In this document: positions 1 through 12,270 of the stretch, one piece after another
Layout of the letters: each line of letters starts with the position of its first letter
Position numbering within the stretch: position 1 is the stretch's first letter
Assembly (NCBI GenBank): GCA_000328365.1
Contig: KB306576.1
Coordinates: 84,507 to 148,506, forward strand
DNA from: Capitella teleta
Taxonomy: Eukaryota > Annelida > Polychaeta > Capitellidae
Direction: 5' to 3'
Length of the DNA stretch: 64,000 bases
The notes under the pieces: model-generated
What the model saw: the letters and a program-made list of their open reading frames with translations, nothing else
Database searches by the model: none
Told to the model about the DNA's origin: nothing
Translations under genes and position numbers: made by a program

Positions 1-23
1 GCGAAAAAAAAAAAATTTTTCGC
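1..23. repeat. A/T-rich perfect inverted repeat at the left edge
   Basis: The sequence gcgaaaaa at 1-8 is mirrored by tttttcgc at 16-23 around an A/T core. It would form a short hairpin. It lies just upstream of promoter-like sequence; its role is unknown and it is cut by the window edge, so it may be part of something longer. Confidence 0.5.
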
Positions 24-99
24 TATTTTTCTTATTTTAACAAGCGATTTTCTAGGACACCTACCATGTTTCTCATCCTGAAACAGTAAAAAGGTCAGC

Positions 100-260
100 C
101 AGAGTGCACCACGCATGCGCTTTCGTTACGTAAACAACAGAGATGTCCTTTTATGGCGAAGATGATCTGCTCTGATTGGCTGAAATCGATAGCTTCACGA
201 GGGGAACGGGACCAATCAGCCATCAGCCAAACCAAGCCATCAGCTGACGTTTGCCTCCTA
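100..260. promoter_or_regulatory. Candidate promoter of an off-window gene
   Basis: Several core-promoter-type motifs crowd into about 160 bases: an NRF1-like half site GCATGCGC at 113-120, a perfect bZIP palindrome TTACGTAA at 126-133, an inverted CCAAT box (GATTGGC) at 174-180, a direct CCAAT at 212-216 and a CRE-like TGACGT at 244-249. Paired opposite-facing CCAAT boxes are typical of NF-Y-driven, often bidirectional promoters. No coding exon is visible next to it inside the window, so it would most likely serve a gene to the left. The direction cannot be decided. Motif content is seen; function is inferred. Confidence 0.35.
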
Positions 261-299
261 TACTTCGCAATGGAAGCCATTCTCCCATAGGCGCAATGC

Positions 300-1510
300 T
301 AACCCCGATATTGGGAATGCATTATTTCCTTACGCTTGCATCCAGGCATGGTGTTTTTGGCACGGAATGCTATCAATTGGTGCTATGAGTCAATAGAACA
401 TCACTTAAAATTTAGTTCCCCATCCCTTTAATTCCCAAGGCGAATAGTATCCATAAAGCCCAGAGATGTGTTGGATTGAAATTAAGGAAAGATAGAATCA
501 GCGGCAGTAAAACAATAAAATTAATTATTATTATAATATTATGCTGCAAATGATATGGAGTGTTGTACTAGAATTTGTAATTAACGTGTTTTAATGTAAT
601 GTATTATAACGTTCAAAATAATCAGCATTAATTGCACACATCAAACTGAGTTTGTTGTTCTCTCGAAATCGCTATTCGTTGTTTTAAAATTATCTTCAAT
701 GCATCAATTCCTGCAGATGAGAGCTGATTCTTACATATCTCGTCCTATTTTGGCTCCAAATCTTGACTAAAAAATCACAAATGACTTCATCTAAAGGTTT
801 TAGATTCACGCCCACTTTGCAGCTAAAATCTGACAATTTGTTGTGGCTGTTGATATCGACCTATTCTTTAAGCCGTGATTAGCGATAACCGGAAGTATTT
901 CTTCGCTTTGAATCTCATTGCTATCATAACGAACTTCGGCAACATTATACCAATGTGAGCGATCAATCTATGCTATTGAGTATCTCAGTTCGAATCAGGA
1001 GGATAAGTACTATTACGAAGCCAACACGACAGCGGCGCCGATTGCAAGTAAAATTGTGGACTTCACAATTCGCCTTCAAGTATTGAATTATTTCACTGAT
1101 AAAAAGCACGGATGCCAAGATTGTACCTTCCTCAAGCTATCGATGTGCTATTTGTCCAAATATCCTTGCACAATAAATAATTGCGAGTTCAGCGGAGGTT
1201 TTCGTCAACTTAAGCTTAATAATGGAAATCCGACCAATCTCACGGAATCCTGCCCAAAGCTTCAGCATTTTTCTTCAACGACAAAAGACGGAATTTCTTC
1301 AGAATTGAACGAAAAAAAAACCCCTTCACCTCATGTTTCCACTTGCCTATATGTACCGGTGTAACAGTCTCCATCGCCCCCTGAATAGGTTCACCTAGCT
1401 TCTATTACATATATAACATATATAATATTTACCTAGATCGGTAGTCCTACTAGGACTACTATTTCCAGGTAAACTACAAATACAATTGGTGGTGTGTTCC
1501 AAGCACAATG

Positions 1511-1512
<2 letters not shown>
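300..1512. other. Non-coding stretch, no gene seen
   Basis: AT-rich sequence without a convincing exon. The longest open frame (1056-1364, plus) has no recognisable domain and ends in low-complexity sequence. A GTTCGAATC string at 991 resembles a tRNA B box, but there is no matching A box or cloverleaf. Confidence 0.5.

Positions 1513-1599
<87 letters not shown>
1513..1599. repeat. (AC)n microsatellite
   Basis: An almost pure AC dinucleotide array of about 43 units. On the minus strand it gives an artefactual open frame of alternating Val and Cys, which should not be read as protein. Confidence 0.97.
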
Positions 1600-1600
<1 letters not shown>

Positions 1601-3868
1601 GTATACCTTCGTTTTTGCTCATGACATGCACGTTAACGGCCGGGATGTCAATTCTTCATGTTTAATTTTTAACTGAAATTCTGAAAACAAGCATTCTTTA
1701 ACCGGGGTGTTAAATACTAACTGTCAAAACATTGCATTGGTCATGGAAGAATGTGTTGGCTGTTGCGGAAAAAACTAAAACCATAACGCGCAACATCCTT
1801 CGATCCGAGTAGGCTACAGTTAAGCTAATGGAGTCCACCACAATGTAACCAACGAGTTCGACCTTGGTTACATAAGAGTCTCTTCTCTCACAGACTCTGA
1901 TTCTGCTGTTAGAACCAACGATTGGAGACCAGCTTTGGGGATGGAGGGATTTCCTCCCATAGTTCAACGTCAGAGTGTCTCTCAAGAACGTCACCCTAGA
2001 GGCAGCAAACATCCTAAGTAAAAGAACCGACGGGAGACCTGCCTTGAAGGCTGGAGGAAACAGCCCACGGCAGTTAACCTAAACTTAGCTCATCGTGGAT
2101 TCTAAGCAAAGCAATGATATCCACGCGGGAGCATCGCAAAAAGGCCTCTCGAGTCTCATTCCGGAATCAGGACGAACAGTGCATGCAGCACACTTTGGAA
2201 GTATAGCGTCAATAGGATTGGTCTCTGGCGTACACGATGCGTAGATCAAGTGCATTATGCATTATTCATTCATTATATACACAATGCTAAATGTGCCTTG
2301 AAAACTGCATTGTCGTTAAAGTGTGTCAGTGGACGTACATTTCACATTTTGAGGATGACATTACAATCGAAGTTGATCTTGATTGCCCTTATTCAGCCAG
2401 CATAGGGTGCTATGCTAATGTCTACCTTCCAAGCCTCTTGCGAAGCCCTTTTATTTTGGAGTCCTTTTTGCACACCCTTGCTCCCTTTCAAGACCAAATT
2501 CAAAAAGCATTCGTCAAGTCCTTTCACTGATGCCTTCCTAATGACAGAGCTGCAACTCTTCTTTCATCGGAAATGGATCTTTTATTGGAATTGCTGATTT
2601 CCCTTAGTTCCAGCATTCAGAAAACTATGGGTCTTTGGTAAATTACATTGAATTAAACACCATAATGTCTGGTTGGAGATTGTACATCACCATGCATCGC
2701 TCAAAAGATATGTTTCATTAGTGAAAAAAGAAATGAGTATTGTCACTTTTGACCGAGAGACAAATACCACACCATAGGCAATTGGTTTAAATATTTACTT
2801 TTTGATTTTTAATCCCACGGCAATTGCTGTTTATTGGACCATGAACTTATATTTCCAGGACGCACGGTATTCTATTACCGATTAAAAACGAAATTTCGAA
2901 ATCAATTTATTGGATTAGGTTAGAACTTAGAACGATTCATCATCGTATATTTGGAATGTTCCGTGCATAATGCGAAGTTGCATTGTTGTTTCGACTTCCA
3001 ATTACTACTTTCCCATGTCATTAAATTGAAATGGTGGCGTACGATGTGGAAGACGACCTTCTTTATATGACCTCATTTGGGACGTCATCGGTCAGCACGT
3101 TGACCTCGTTATCGCCGTGAAAAGTAAGTCTTAAGCGGGCTGAATGAGGTCCAGCATTATCTGGTCGAAAGAGGGGGATTTATGGATGCTCACCGAGGCA
3201 AGGGGATATAACTAATGCTCATGATTATAGTCTGTCTTCGCTGAGACGCAAACTCGCTGATACATTAATTTAATTAATTAAATTAATTATTTTAATTTGA
3301 GCCCAGAATCTTCTTGTATAGTGTAAGCGTTGTTTAACAGCATGGCGAAAATGTTTAAAACGTATTTGGAAATTAAATATAAGAACTCGTACTAAATATA
3401 TTAATAATTTACCAAAAGGAAACTTAATTTCGGCCCTTCTGATACGCTTCTTAAGTTTTTATATGTAGTGCCTGAGCAGCAGTAACTCCATTGTAAAGCT
3501 TACAAACAATTATTGTTTTTATGGTTGCATGTATTCTGTCATTAGTGAAAATATACATATATGTTCTGTTTTAAGTTCTGTTCCGTTAAGTTTTATAATT
3601 GATGATTTTGAAAATGTAAAAAGTATAATACAAAGAGGCATGTATGATGAAGCGACGATTGCTGAATCATTAGCCCTAAAAGACCTTTGTTTTTTAAGAG
3701 ATGGCCTGACGTTTTTAAACTTTGAAATTACTTGTGAAGATTTACTATGTGCATTTAATCATTTTACAATTTGATTAAGCTACCTTTATGTTGCAATTTT
3801 GATTTGTTTGTTCGTTTGTTTGATTTTTTTTCACCTACTATAATCCTGTATATTTATTTATACGAATA
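1600..3868. other. Non-coding stretch with one AT-rich open frame
   Basis: Nothing recognisable was found on either strand in 1600-3468. Two related stretches at about 1911-1960 and 2023-2072 share a diffuse 'agaacc..cg..gagacc' theme but are too diverged to call a repeat. From 3469 to 3774 (plus) a frame stays open for about 100 codons and ends in TGA. It is followed by AATAAA at 3865-3870 and directly by an ATT array. The arrangement resembles the 3' end of a transcript or retroposon, but the translation matches no family I know. Confidence 0.4.
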
Positions 3869-4067
<199 letters not shown>

Positions 4068-4104
4068 TACTTAATACTATTATTTTTCTCGTGCGAGGGT
4101 TGCT

Positions 4105-4918
4105 CAAAAAGTTCTCGGCCTAACATAGAATGCGCTATCACAGAAAGTTTAAAATTGACTTGAATATAGGTTTTACGGATGAAAATTCCATTGCAAACAA
4201 TGAATTTTTCAGAAAGTTATGTGAACACCTCTCACACCGATTTGAATGATGCAGGGATCGGTATTTCGTCAAAATGCGGCAAACTCCCGAAGTACGCGCT
4301 CATTCAAAATCCATTTTAGACTAATTATCATTTACGGAGATCTCCGATAGTTTCCTCATAAACGCGCCAAAGCAATGAAAAATAAATGTGTTTGTACCAT
4401 TCTGATGAAATAATTATAAAATAGTAAAATGAAGCCCACTAGAGACCACTACTACTGGCATAAAATTATGTTCCTTCTGGCGATTAAACATTAACGGAAA
4501 CGAAAAAAAAAACATCCTCTGAATTATACAATTATTTGACAAACAGATTTTCGTTTTCATTTGCATGTTAGTGCCAAGTTTTCTAGAAATCAATGCATCC
4601 ACAGTAGTCCTAATGGTCCCGTAAATATGTTTCCGGCAATTCATTTATGGTATTTTTTACGTTCCGACAAAAATTTCTGTAACAACATGATTCGGACTCA
4701 ATATTTCATTTTCCCGAAAGAACACAAATCAAACTTTTGGCACACGAAATGAGGCTCTGACAGTGATATCGGTAGAAGTGCGCTCCATCAAAAAGTAGTA
4801 ATGCCAAGGAAATAATAAAGCTACGATTGATCTTGTGTATAGTTGCTCTACCTAACCTCAAAATTTTACATCTCTATATAGAGTATTGTGCGTTCTATGT
4901 TAGACCGAGAACTTTTTG
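4105..4918. mobile_element. Mariner-type non-autonomous DNA element with terminal inverted repeats
   Basis: The left end, 4105-4138 (starting caaaaagttctcggcctaac), is matched in reverse complement by 4885-4918 over 34 bases with 4 mismatches. The 'gagggttgctcaaaaagttctcgg' type of terminus, split here at 4097, is characteristic of mariner-family transposons. Full-length mariners are about 1.3 kb and encode a transposase of roughly 350 residues. This copy is about 0.8 kb, and none of its short open frames (for example minus 4414-4644, plus 4561-4752) resembles transposase, so it is an internally deleted or MITE-like copy. The outermost bases differ between the two ends, so the exact borders and the TA target duplication are not resolved. 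Confidence 0.8.
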
Positions 4919-4949
4919 GATTTAGAATTGCCGAAAGAGAAGTTCCAGG

Positions 4950-7900
4950 CTGGTGTAAGAGAAACTTTCCGCAAATTCCTCGGTGCCGAATAGGAAATTA
5001 TTTAAAAATTACATGGACGTGTTGCAAAAGACTTATAAAATGTTTTTGTTCTGTTCGTTGATGTTGCTTTTGCGTTTACAACTCAACAGTAATGCCTCTG
5101 CATGTGATGTATGTGCCATCAAATCAGAACTTTTCATTATTCTCATATGCGGGGGTATTGAATATTTTCGAATTGATGGACCCCTAGAACGGACGGCCCT
5201 GTGTGAATACACATGCTGCTCTCAATCCTGATGGCTCATTTTCTATTCTGGAACTCGGAACCAGAAGGACTAAACATGATATCCGTCTCCGCGAGGCGGC
5301 GATTCTAAACAAGCTTCATTATTCACAAACATAATAAGGCCATTTTGTTTTCCCTTCATGGGAAAATGTCTCCCACCAGCAATGCATTGATTCATTGTTA
5401 AGCAGGTCACATGTAATATATAGCTGGGATGAAATTCGGGATTATTGCGACAATTCATCTGAATTTTAAGATAAATTTGTTTGTGGGATTGTTCATTTTG
5501 AGATAATGTGTCAAGGGAGTATCCATGTAATGAACAGATCTAGAATTATTTGGTGAATCGTGAGCAATTGTCTTGTTTCATGGATTACGTAAAATTTACG
5601 CTACACCGGTGAGTTATTGCAGGAGTTCTCTTGCAGTTTATGCTTGTATATCTGGTTGGTTGCATGTCCACCACTCCTGGGACGCTACGGTTATCTACCA
5701 TCTATGCACTCCGCCAAATAAGAGTGTCGGGTAATCGGATATCGCGGAGATTGCGGTTGCGAGATACACGAACCAGAACCGTAATCAGAGGATCAAATAC
5801 GATGCTATATCAGCGGCAACAAAGCGAGGCGTAATCCCGTTTGAGGGCTGAAGCCGGCTCTTCCCGCCGGTCAGACTGCTATGTAATGAAGAGATAAGCT
5901 GTGGCAACCGCGGAATTGCCACCGAGTTAGCAATGGTTTAGTATTCTGCACGTGATACTGGATTTTGATGAAATGAATTCATTTGCACATAGATTGGAAA
6001 CTGTTTAGACATCGTCTGGAAATGGCAGTTTATCAATCAACATTTACTTCAAAATATGTGCATTGATTACGTAATGTCACCACACAGGTACATGCACCAA
6101 GGTCATTAAAATTTTTTTGCTTGCCAAGTAAAAAACTCACAAATAATTAATTAATTACATAAATAATTAAATAGTAAGTGAATAAATAGTAGTTTGCGTG
6201 CATTAACCCCTTTCACGGTTTATCCGTTGAGCAACTGTGAAATGAAAATACGAAATACAAAAATGTGATTAAAATTCAAACCGATATTTCAAAATTAAAG
6301 CCAAGTAAAATTTTTAAAAGTCAGCCAAGCAGTAAACGACCACCTGTTTAAGACGAGCCCCTGTCTTCAGCAATAATATTTGCTCGGTCCTGAATACTCC
6401 TGATGTATTTGCAATGTTAATGACCTTGCGTAAGACAAACAGTTGTCTAACGTGAGCAGCAACCGCCCTATTTCAGTCGCCGTAAAGAGCTCGGACACTC
6501 CAGTCAATTGATTTGATTGCATGAGCAAGCTCCGCTTTCGTTTAAGACGCATCACAGAGAAGAGCCCGCACAACTTTTGTGCTTTAACTCAAATTTGCTC
6601 TGATAATCTATTATCGTCAAAGCACAAACGCGATCATCTGTGAAGATGGCGGTTTCTGCTAATTACAATTGAATTCAGAAGGCGTCAAAGCAGATACCAA
6701 TCGCCGCTTCAAGATGCAGGTACGTGAGTTGTTCAAACAGGATTTGATGCCCTCAATTTCTCAAGACTTTATATTGGCTTCAACTTTGTCTCTGTTTTCA
6801 ACCATCTAATTAGATCAAGCAATCAAACTGAGATCAACAATCACAAGCCCAATAGAGAGCACTGGGCTGTGATACATGTCGGGACATATACAATGTACAA
6901 ACCATTATTTATGAGGCACTATGAGAAATCATATAATCAGCCTGAAACTGGTCGGTACCATGACCACCCGGTGTAAGATGACCATCTGTATAAGGCGACC
7001 ACTTTTAACTTAGGTGTGTGGCAATCTTTGTGTACTTGGGTTCACATAAATTCACACAATTTATCAGATGCGCAGGACTTCGGCATACGCGTGTAGCGCA
7101 TTGCACTCTCAAATGGAGGGTCGGGATTATTATTATTATTTAAATCATGCTGCGAATGAAAGTGATTTTAAGTATAGAAAAATACTAAAGCTGTCATATC
7201 AATGATCAATCAATCGCTGCAACCGCAGGTTTTTAAATTGTGCATTTAGTTTTGTTTCTATAAATAACAACGTAAATATCACCCAGCTGCAACCTTTCCC
7301 TTCGTTCAAGTAGACCGCAGGATGGTCATACGTCTGGCTCGAAAGGGATGACCATTCATCTTCAACCAGGTGGTTCCAGGAGAATCCCTTGACTGTGACC
7401 ATCGGTCAGTCCGAACCAAAAGGTCAAAGGTCGAGCAAATCTTTATGGTAACCGAGGATTCCGTTCTGCTCTTTGTAAGTTATAAGGCTTCACGTAAATT
7501 AGTTCCAAGCAACGGTTTGGTATTTAATCAAAGATTTAATCAAGGATTAAATATCAGAAATAGAATATGCGCATATACATGCACACAACACAAGACAAGA
7601 CAAGTTCATTGGTACATTGTTCAGAAATCAGAACTATAGACACGTCGGAGGCGAGCTGGGATTCAGAGAATAAGCAACAACATTGAGCCATGAAATGTTT
7701 ATGGTTGTCATAAAGGAGAACTCCCCGGGGACCAAAAAAAGACGGAGGCGAAGGACTTTTGCCTCGTAGAAGTCGTCATACCACTTTCGCTTCAAGGATC
7801 ACGCAGACTCGGCGGCGCTACCTGTCGAGTCAGTCGTTATATCACAGGCATCTTCTGATTGATGGCCTATTCATAACAATCCTGCTTACCACGTATATGT

Positions 7901-8480
7901 ATACTGGTGTTCAAAGCAATCGATGGACATACTTGACGTGGTGGAACAGCAGAGGTTCTTGAATATGTCACGGGGCTGTAACGGGCCACCGTTGAGGTCA
8001 GCCAGGACCCAAAGCACGTATTTACAATGACAGAAATTTAATGCTATTGGCAGAAATTAAATATTTATTCAATACAAACACTGCCGTGCGAAGCTTAAGT
8101 GCAGTGAGTGGCAGATACTGCAGAATCATTCTCATTTTTACCCGATGCAGCAGTGGTGCCGTCACGGGGGGCAAATATTCTGCAAATAGTTCAAGAGGGA
8201 AACTGGGCAAACAGGATACAAAAATCCTCACACATCTTTGAGGGTGAGTATTTGAATTGGGAGACAAAGCAACTTGCAAGAGACAAATAATAAATCGCGT
8301 ACTGTTCAAAACTTTAATTTTATAGATGTCTATAAACATGCACTGCTAAACACTTAATCATACCAAACTACTTGTACTCTGGTAGCTAGGCCTATTCATT
8401 GGTGAATAATCACGGTATATAGACCAAGCCCTATGATGCACAAAAAGCTTTGTATTGGTTTCTGTCATAAATCGTCTTTC
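4950..8480. other. Non-coding stretch, no gene seen
   Basis: AT-rich sequence with short AATTA runs near 6140-6180 and a short ATT run at 7128-7141. The open frames are all under 110 codons, overlap on both strands and show no domain. A donor-like string follows the frame at 8041-8241, but no matching acceptor or partner exon was found. Confidence 0.45.
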
Positions 8481-8481
8481 A

Positions 8482-8513
8482 CCCCCCCCCCCCTAAACCC
8501 CCTAAAACCCCCC
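8482..8513 (-). other. C-run cluster, G-quadruplex-prone on the minus strand
   Basis: A run of twelve C is followed within 20 bases by runs of five and six C, separated by AAA- and TAAAA-type spacers. The minus strand therefore carries several long G tracts that fit the G-quadruplex pattern, and the spacing (CCCTAAACCCC-like) resembles telomeric C-strand sequence. No gene lies next to it. Confidence 0.55.
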
Positions 8514-11500
8514 ATAAAGAAACACCATGTTATATGCAGTCCTACACAGTTTTCGCCGTGGATGCCACACTTCAGACGTTTGCTTGGCTTTGATCACGAT
8601 CACAAAGATGAAGTGAGAAATTGCGCTGATCTGCTACCTCGCACGGAGGATGTTCGCTCCATAGCCTCTTGAAAGGATTAGCAAAATGTCTGGCGACTAA
8701 GTGCATTTGTGAGCATTTTATCAGTTGGCAGACAAAGGAAAAAAGGCTGCCTATGGAGCTATGAATGATCGCACCATAAGCTGTGGTGAATTGAAAGATG
8801 GTTCTCTTTTGAAGCTCATGCAATTGGATGATATTTAGGGATGATGGAGAGATTCAGGGTCAGTGATTAAATAATTTATACCTCATAATGAATGATAATA
8901 AAGAATATTAGTGGTCAAGGGTACACATGAATGCATCGACAGAAGAGTTTTGTGCCAAGGCATGGAGTCCATTGAGTGGGAAGCATAATAAGAATTCTTT
9001 GGAGGAATTTGCCAGTGAATAGGTTCGCTGGATATGTTGTCCCATGATACGGCTTCAGGGTCTTGGGGTATTTAAATAATGCATCAATGCTTTAGACACG
9101 GGATTCACAATGGTATAAATTCACGAAGTACAGATACTGTTATGTTGAAGGAGAGCGACTGAGGTTTTTATGCTCTGAGATCTACGACACACATACTAAT
9201 AACGACGTTGGAGCGCGTGTTTGGATGCACTTCGTGGCATAGAGCAGCAGGTTGCAAGGACAGACATGGTGTTTACAAGACTTAGTGCAATAAATGCGGA
9301 AATGCTGACGATCATTTCTCATTTGAATGTCACCATTTGAAGGGCCTATGCAGCAGATACCAACGTGATTGAATCGTATTTGTTCATATTACAACGCAAA
9401 AGAGCTTTAGACTGAGCAAAGTGCATTCCGCTAATTGGTAAGTATGTCTCGGTGCATTGCAATGGACCAATCGCCAACAAACTAACATAATCTGATTTGA
9501 GAATGCAATCATGCAATGGTAATTGATCTTTGTTGGAATCAACTATTTAACTTGCGCAAGCAACACAATGCAAAGATACGTAATCCTTGGATATGTTATT
9601 CAACCTTTTGAATCAGTGAATGATGAAGATTACGTGTCACAGCATCACGGGAAAACGATACGATTTTAGTTTATATATGTTTTCCAGCCGCCAACGAAAG
9701 AAACTACCCAGTATGAACAGTTTAGTCATGATAAATCTTCTCACTTTTCCAACATCAAAGAAGATCTTCCTCTGGGGGCCATAAAAACCCTCTTCCAAGC
9801 TAGCATTGCCTCACACACAACCTCATGTAATGCCAGCGAGATCCACACTCTTTAAATACCATCTGAGAATGTTCTCTTAGCCACCGTGGAAGCATCAAAG
9901 GTGATCTGTTGTCATTACTCAATGTCCCAGATGGGGAACGCATGCCAACCAATGAACATATTTCTTCAGGACCGCTGAGAATTACCAAGCACATAGCAAC
10001 ACGCCACATGCGACAAATTATTCACAATTAAGTGGAATATTCAGTCGAAAACATGAATGGTGCATTGCACATGTAAATGAGGCTAAAGCTGTTATATATT
10101 TTGATCACAAACACAAGTAGCCATCATCGAACAACAATTGATTGCTCTACAATGAATTGCTCACCTTGTATTGGCCACAACGGACATTTTTCAAGCGCAT
10201 GAGGTATGTTATGGCAATGCCTTTTTTTCCCGAGATCAGCTGGCGAGTACATCATCTGTCTTTCATTATTGATGGCGGTGCAAAATGTGATAATCGAATC
10301 GAATCCTCTCTGATTTTGATCTCCTGATGCAAGGCGTCGCTTCATTATGCGCCTCTCTTCTGTCTGTCTGGCAATGTTTGCATCACTCTGTTCTCTCCTA
10401 ATTTCCCTATTGACATAAGCGAGAAACAAGAAAACTCTGATGTCATAATTCAAAGTATGCATCTGCATTTGAAGACGTACGTGTCTTCATTGAATTCCAT
10501 GTCAGCTTCTATCGCTAACCATCATCAAATGGGGGAAAGAGAATGGTATCTCTGGATGCTTAGATCTAATTTTCTCGTTGACTCTGATTTGCATGTTAAG
10601 TGCTGTTCCTTTTCAAGTTAAACAGAAACTGCGGGGGAAGATAAACCTTCGTTTTCCTTCGCGTTGGGGCCAACCCTTTGTGCCGTAAATTGCACCGCGT
10701 GCCTCACGTAGACGTTGCCAAATACCACACCAATTTACGAAAAGGCCATTGATATCACATGACATTCACGACCAATTTACTTATTCAAATGTTTCTTTGA
10801 CAATTTCGTAGCCGTTTATTGGTTGTAAGGACTATGATATGTAAATCCTACTAAAATTCGATTCTTGCCTAACTTGTTCGCGAAACAGTTTAAACCAATA
10901 TAACTGATCAGTTTCCCTCCGTAATGATATGCTAAAAGGTATACGCAGACCATACACAACAAAAACTTTGTCAATACAAAGCAATATTCTGGTAATTGTG
11001 AAATTGAGTTGCACATTTTTGCACCATTAGAAGCCAGGCTTGTCATAATAACTCAAGCCTTCCGCAGACCCGCGTGCGCTGTTTAATTCAGTACCGTTGC
11101 TCTAATGAGAACAACCTGCGATCATTCATAAAACTTTGGAGCTCGTTCAATGAGTCACCACAACGGCGTATTAATAGACAAATCGTTACGCATTTTCCTA
11201 TTGAATATGCAGTAAGATTGTAACGCCATGACCCCGTGAGAGTACAATGCATTAATTGAGTTTTTCTTAGTTCAAACTGAGATTAATGTGTTTACAATAT
11301 TGATTTCTATCGTTATTATTGCTCACCTGTCTCATATGTATGTAAAAAGAATCATAATATTCCACGTATGTGTGGAGTTATATTGCTGAGGGAACATCAA
11401 CAGGAACAGTGGATATATTCAATTATACATAGCACTCCATGGTACTAGTAGGAGCACCCGGAAAGTGTAAACCTCTGCACACTCAATTGAAAATCTTCAC

Positions 11501-12000
11501 CTTTGAGTTTTAAGTCCTGAAACAGACCTCCGGCATTATCCAACACCGATGCCATAAACACAATTAATATCCTCAGCAAACATTGTCGAAAGGAAAGATG
11601 GTGAAAGCGTCTTGAGAGAATGGCGCTTATGCTTTCAACTCTTTCCCAATTCTCGTTGATCACGAATGTTGTTCATCACATAAAATCTTACTGTTCGCCG
11701 TCTTCCCCACCCATGACAAATGTAATTGAATGTTGGCAGAGCATGGTGCAATTCTTAGTTTTATCGAGCAATGAAGCATATTTCAAAGGTGCAGCAAAAT
11801 ACGACTCCCTCGTTAAAGGCAAGAGGAGTGTGCGTAAAGATTGGATCTCGCTGAAAGTTGAAGTCAGCTCAGCTTAATTGAAGTCACTTGTCAATACTTT
11901 TTTTTCAGGCTTTGTCGATGCTGCGTGAAACGATATTGATTTGAGACATTCAAGCGAAATTCTGTGAGATTTGTGAGGTTTGTAATATTAACTTATTGTT
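8514..12000. other. Non-coding stretch, no gene seen
   Basis: No exon with splice-site support and no repeat structure stands out. Open frames such as minus 10124-10468 and plus 11620-11877 have no recognisable domain and are overlapped by frames on the other strand. Confidence 0.45.
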
Positions 12001-12270
12001 ATGGTTAGATTTAGGGTTGAGCAAAGAAATAAATGAAAAATATCGTAGGCCTACATCTTGCATCACCCAGATTATGATGCAAAACAAGACTATAAGGACT
12101 GCGTTATGGCTATAGAATTTGAGATGAGGGGTCAGGGTTCAGGTTTATTAAGACATGTTAGGGTTAGTGAAAGCCTCAAGGCTTGCGTTTTGACTTCGGA
12201 TTAAATGTAGGGCTAGGTTAGGGTAAGTGTAACGCTTGGGCTTGAGGTTAGGCTTATGTTAGTCCGACTA
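12001..12270 (+). repeat. Degenerate TTAGGG-like tract
   Basis: About 270 bases strongly enriched in variants of GGTTAG / AGGGTT on one strand: ttagggttgag at 12010, gtcagggttcagg near 12131, tgttagggttagtg near 12159, ggttagggtaag near 12216 and gaggttaggctta near 12244. No perfect tandem array survives. The pattern is what an old interstitial telomeric insertion, or a satellite derived from one, would leave after decay. It could also be a chance G/T-skewed stretch. Confidence 0.4.

Noticed and set aside
991-1001. tRNA B-box-like GTTCGAATC
   Set aside because: No A box at the right distance and no cloverleaf can be drawn.
1395-1631. Open frame of alternating Val and Cys on the minus strand
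   Set aside because: It is the translation of an AC microsatellite.
1911-2072. Imperfect tandem copies of an 'agaacc...gagacc' segment
   Set aside because: Similarity is patchy and may be chance; no consistent period.
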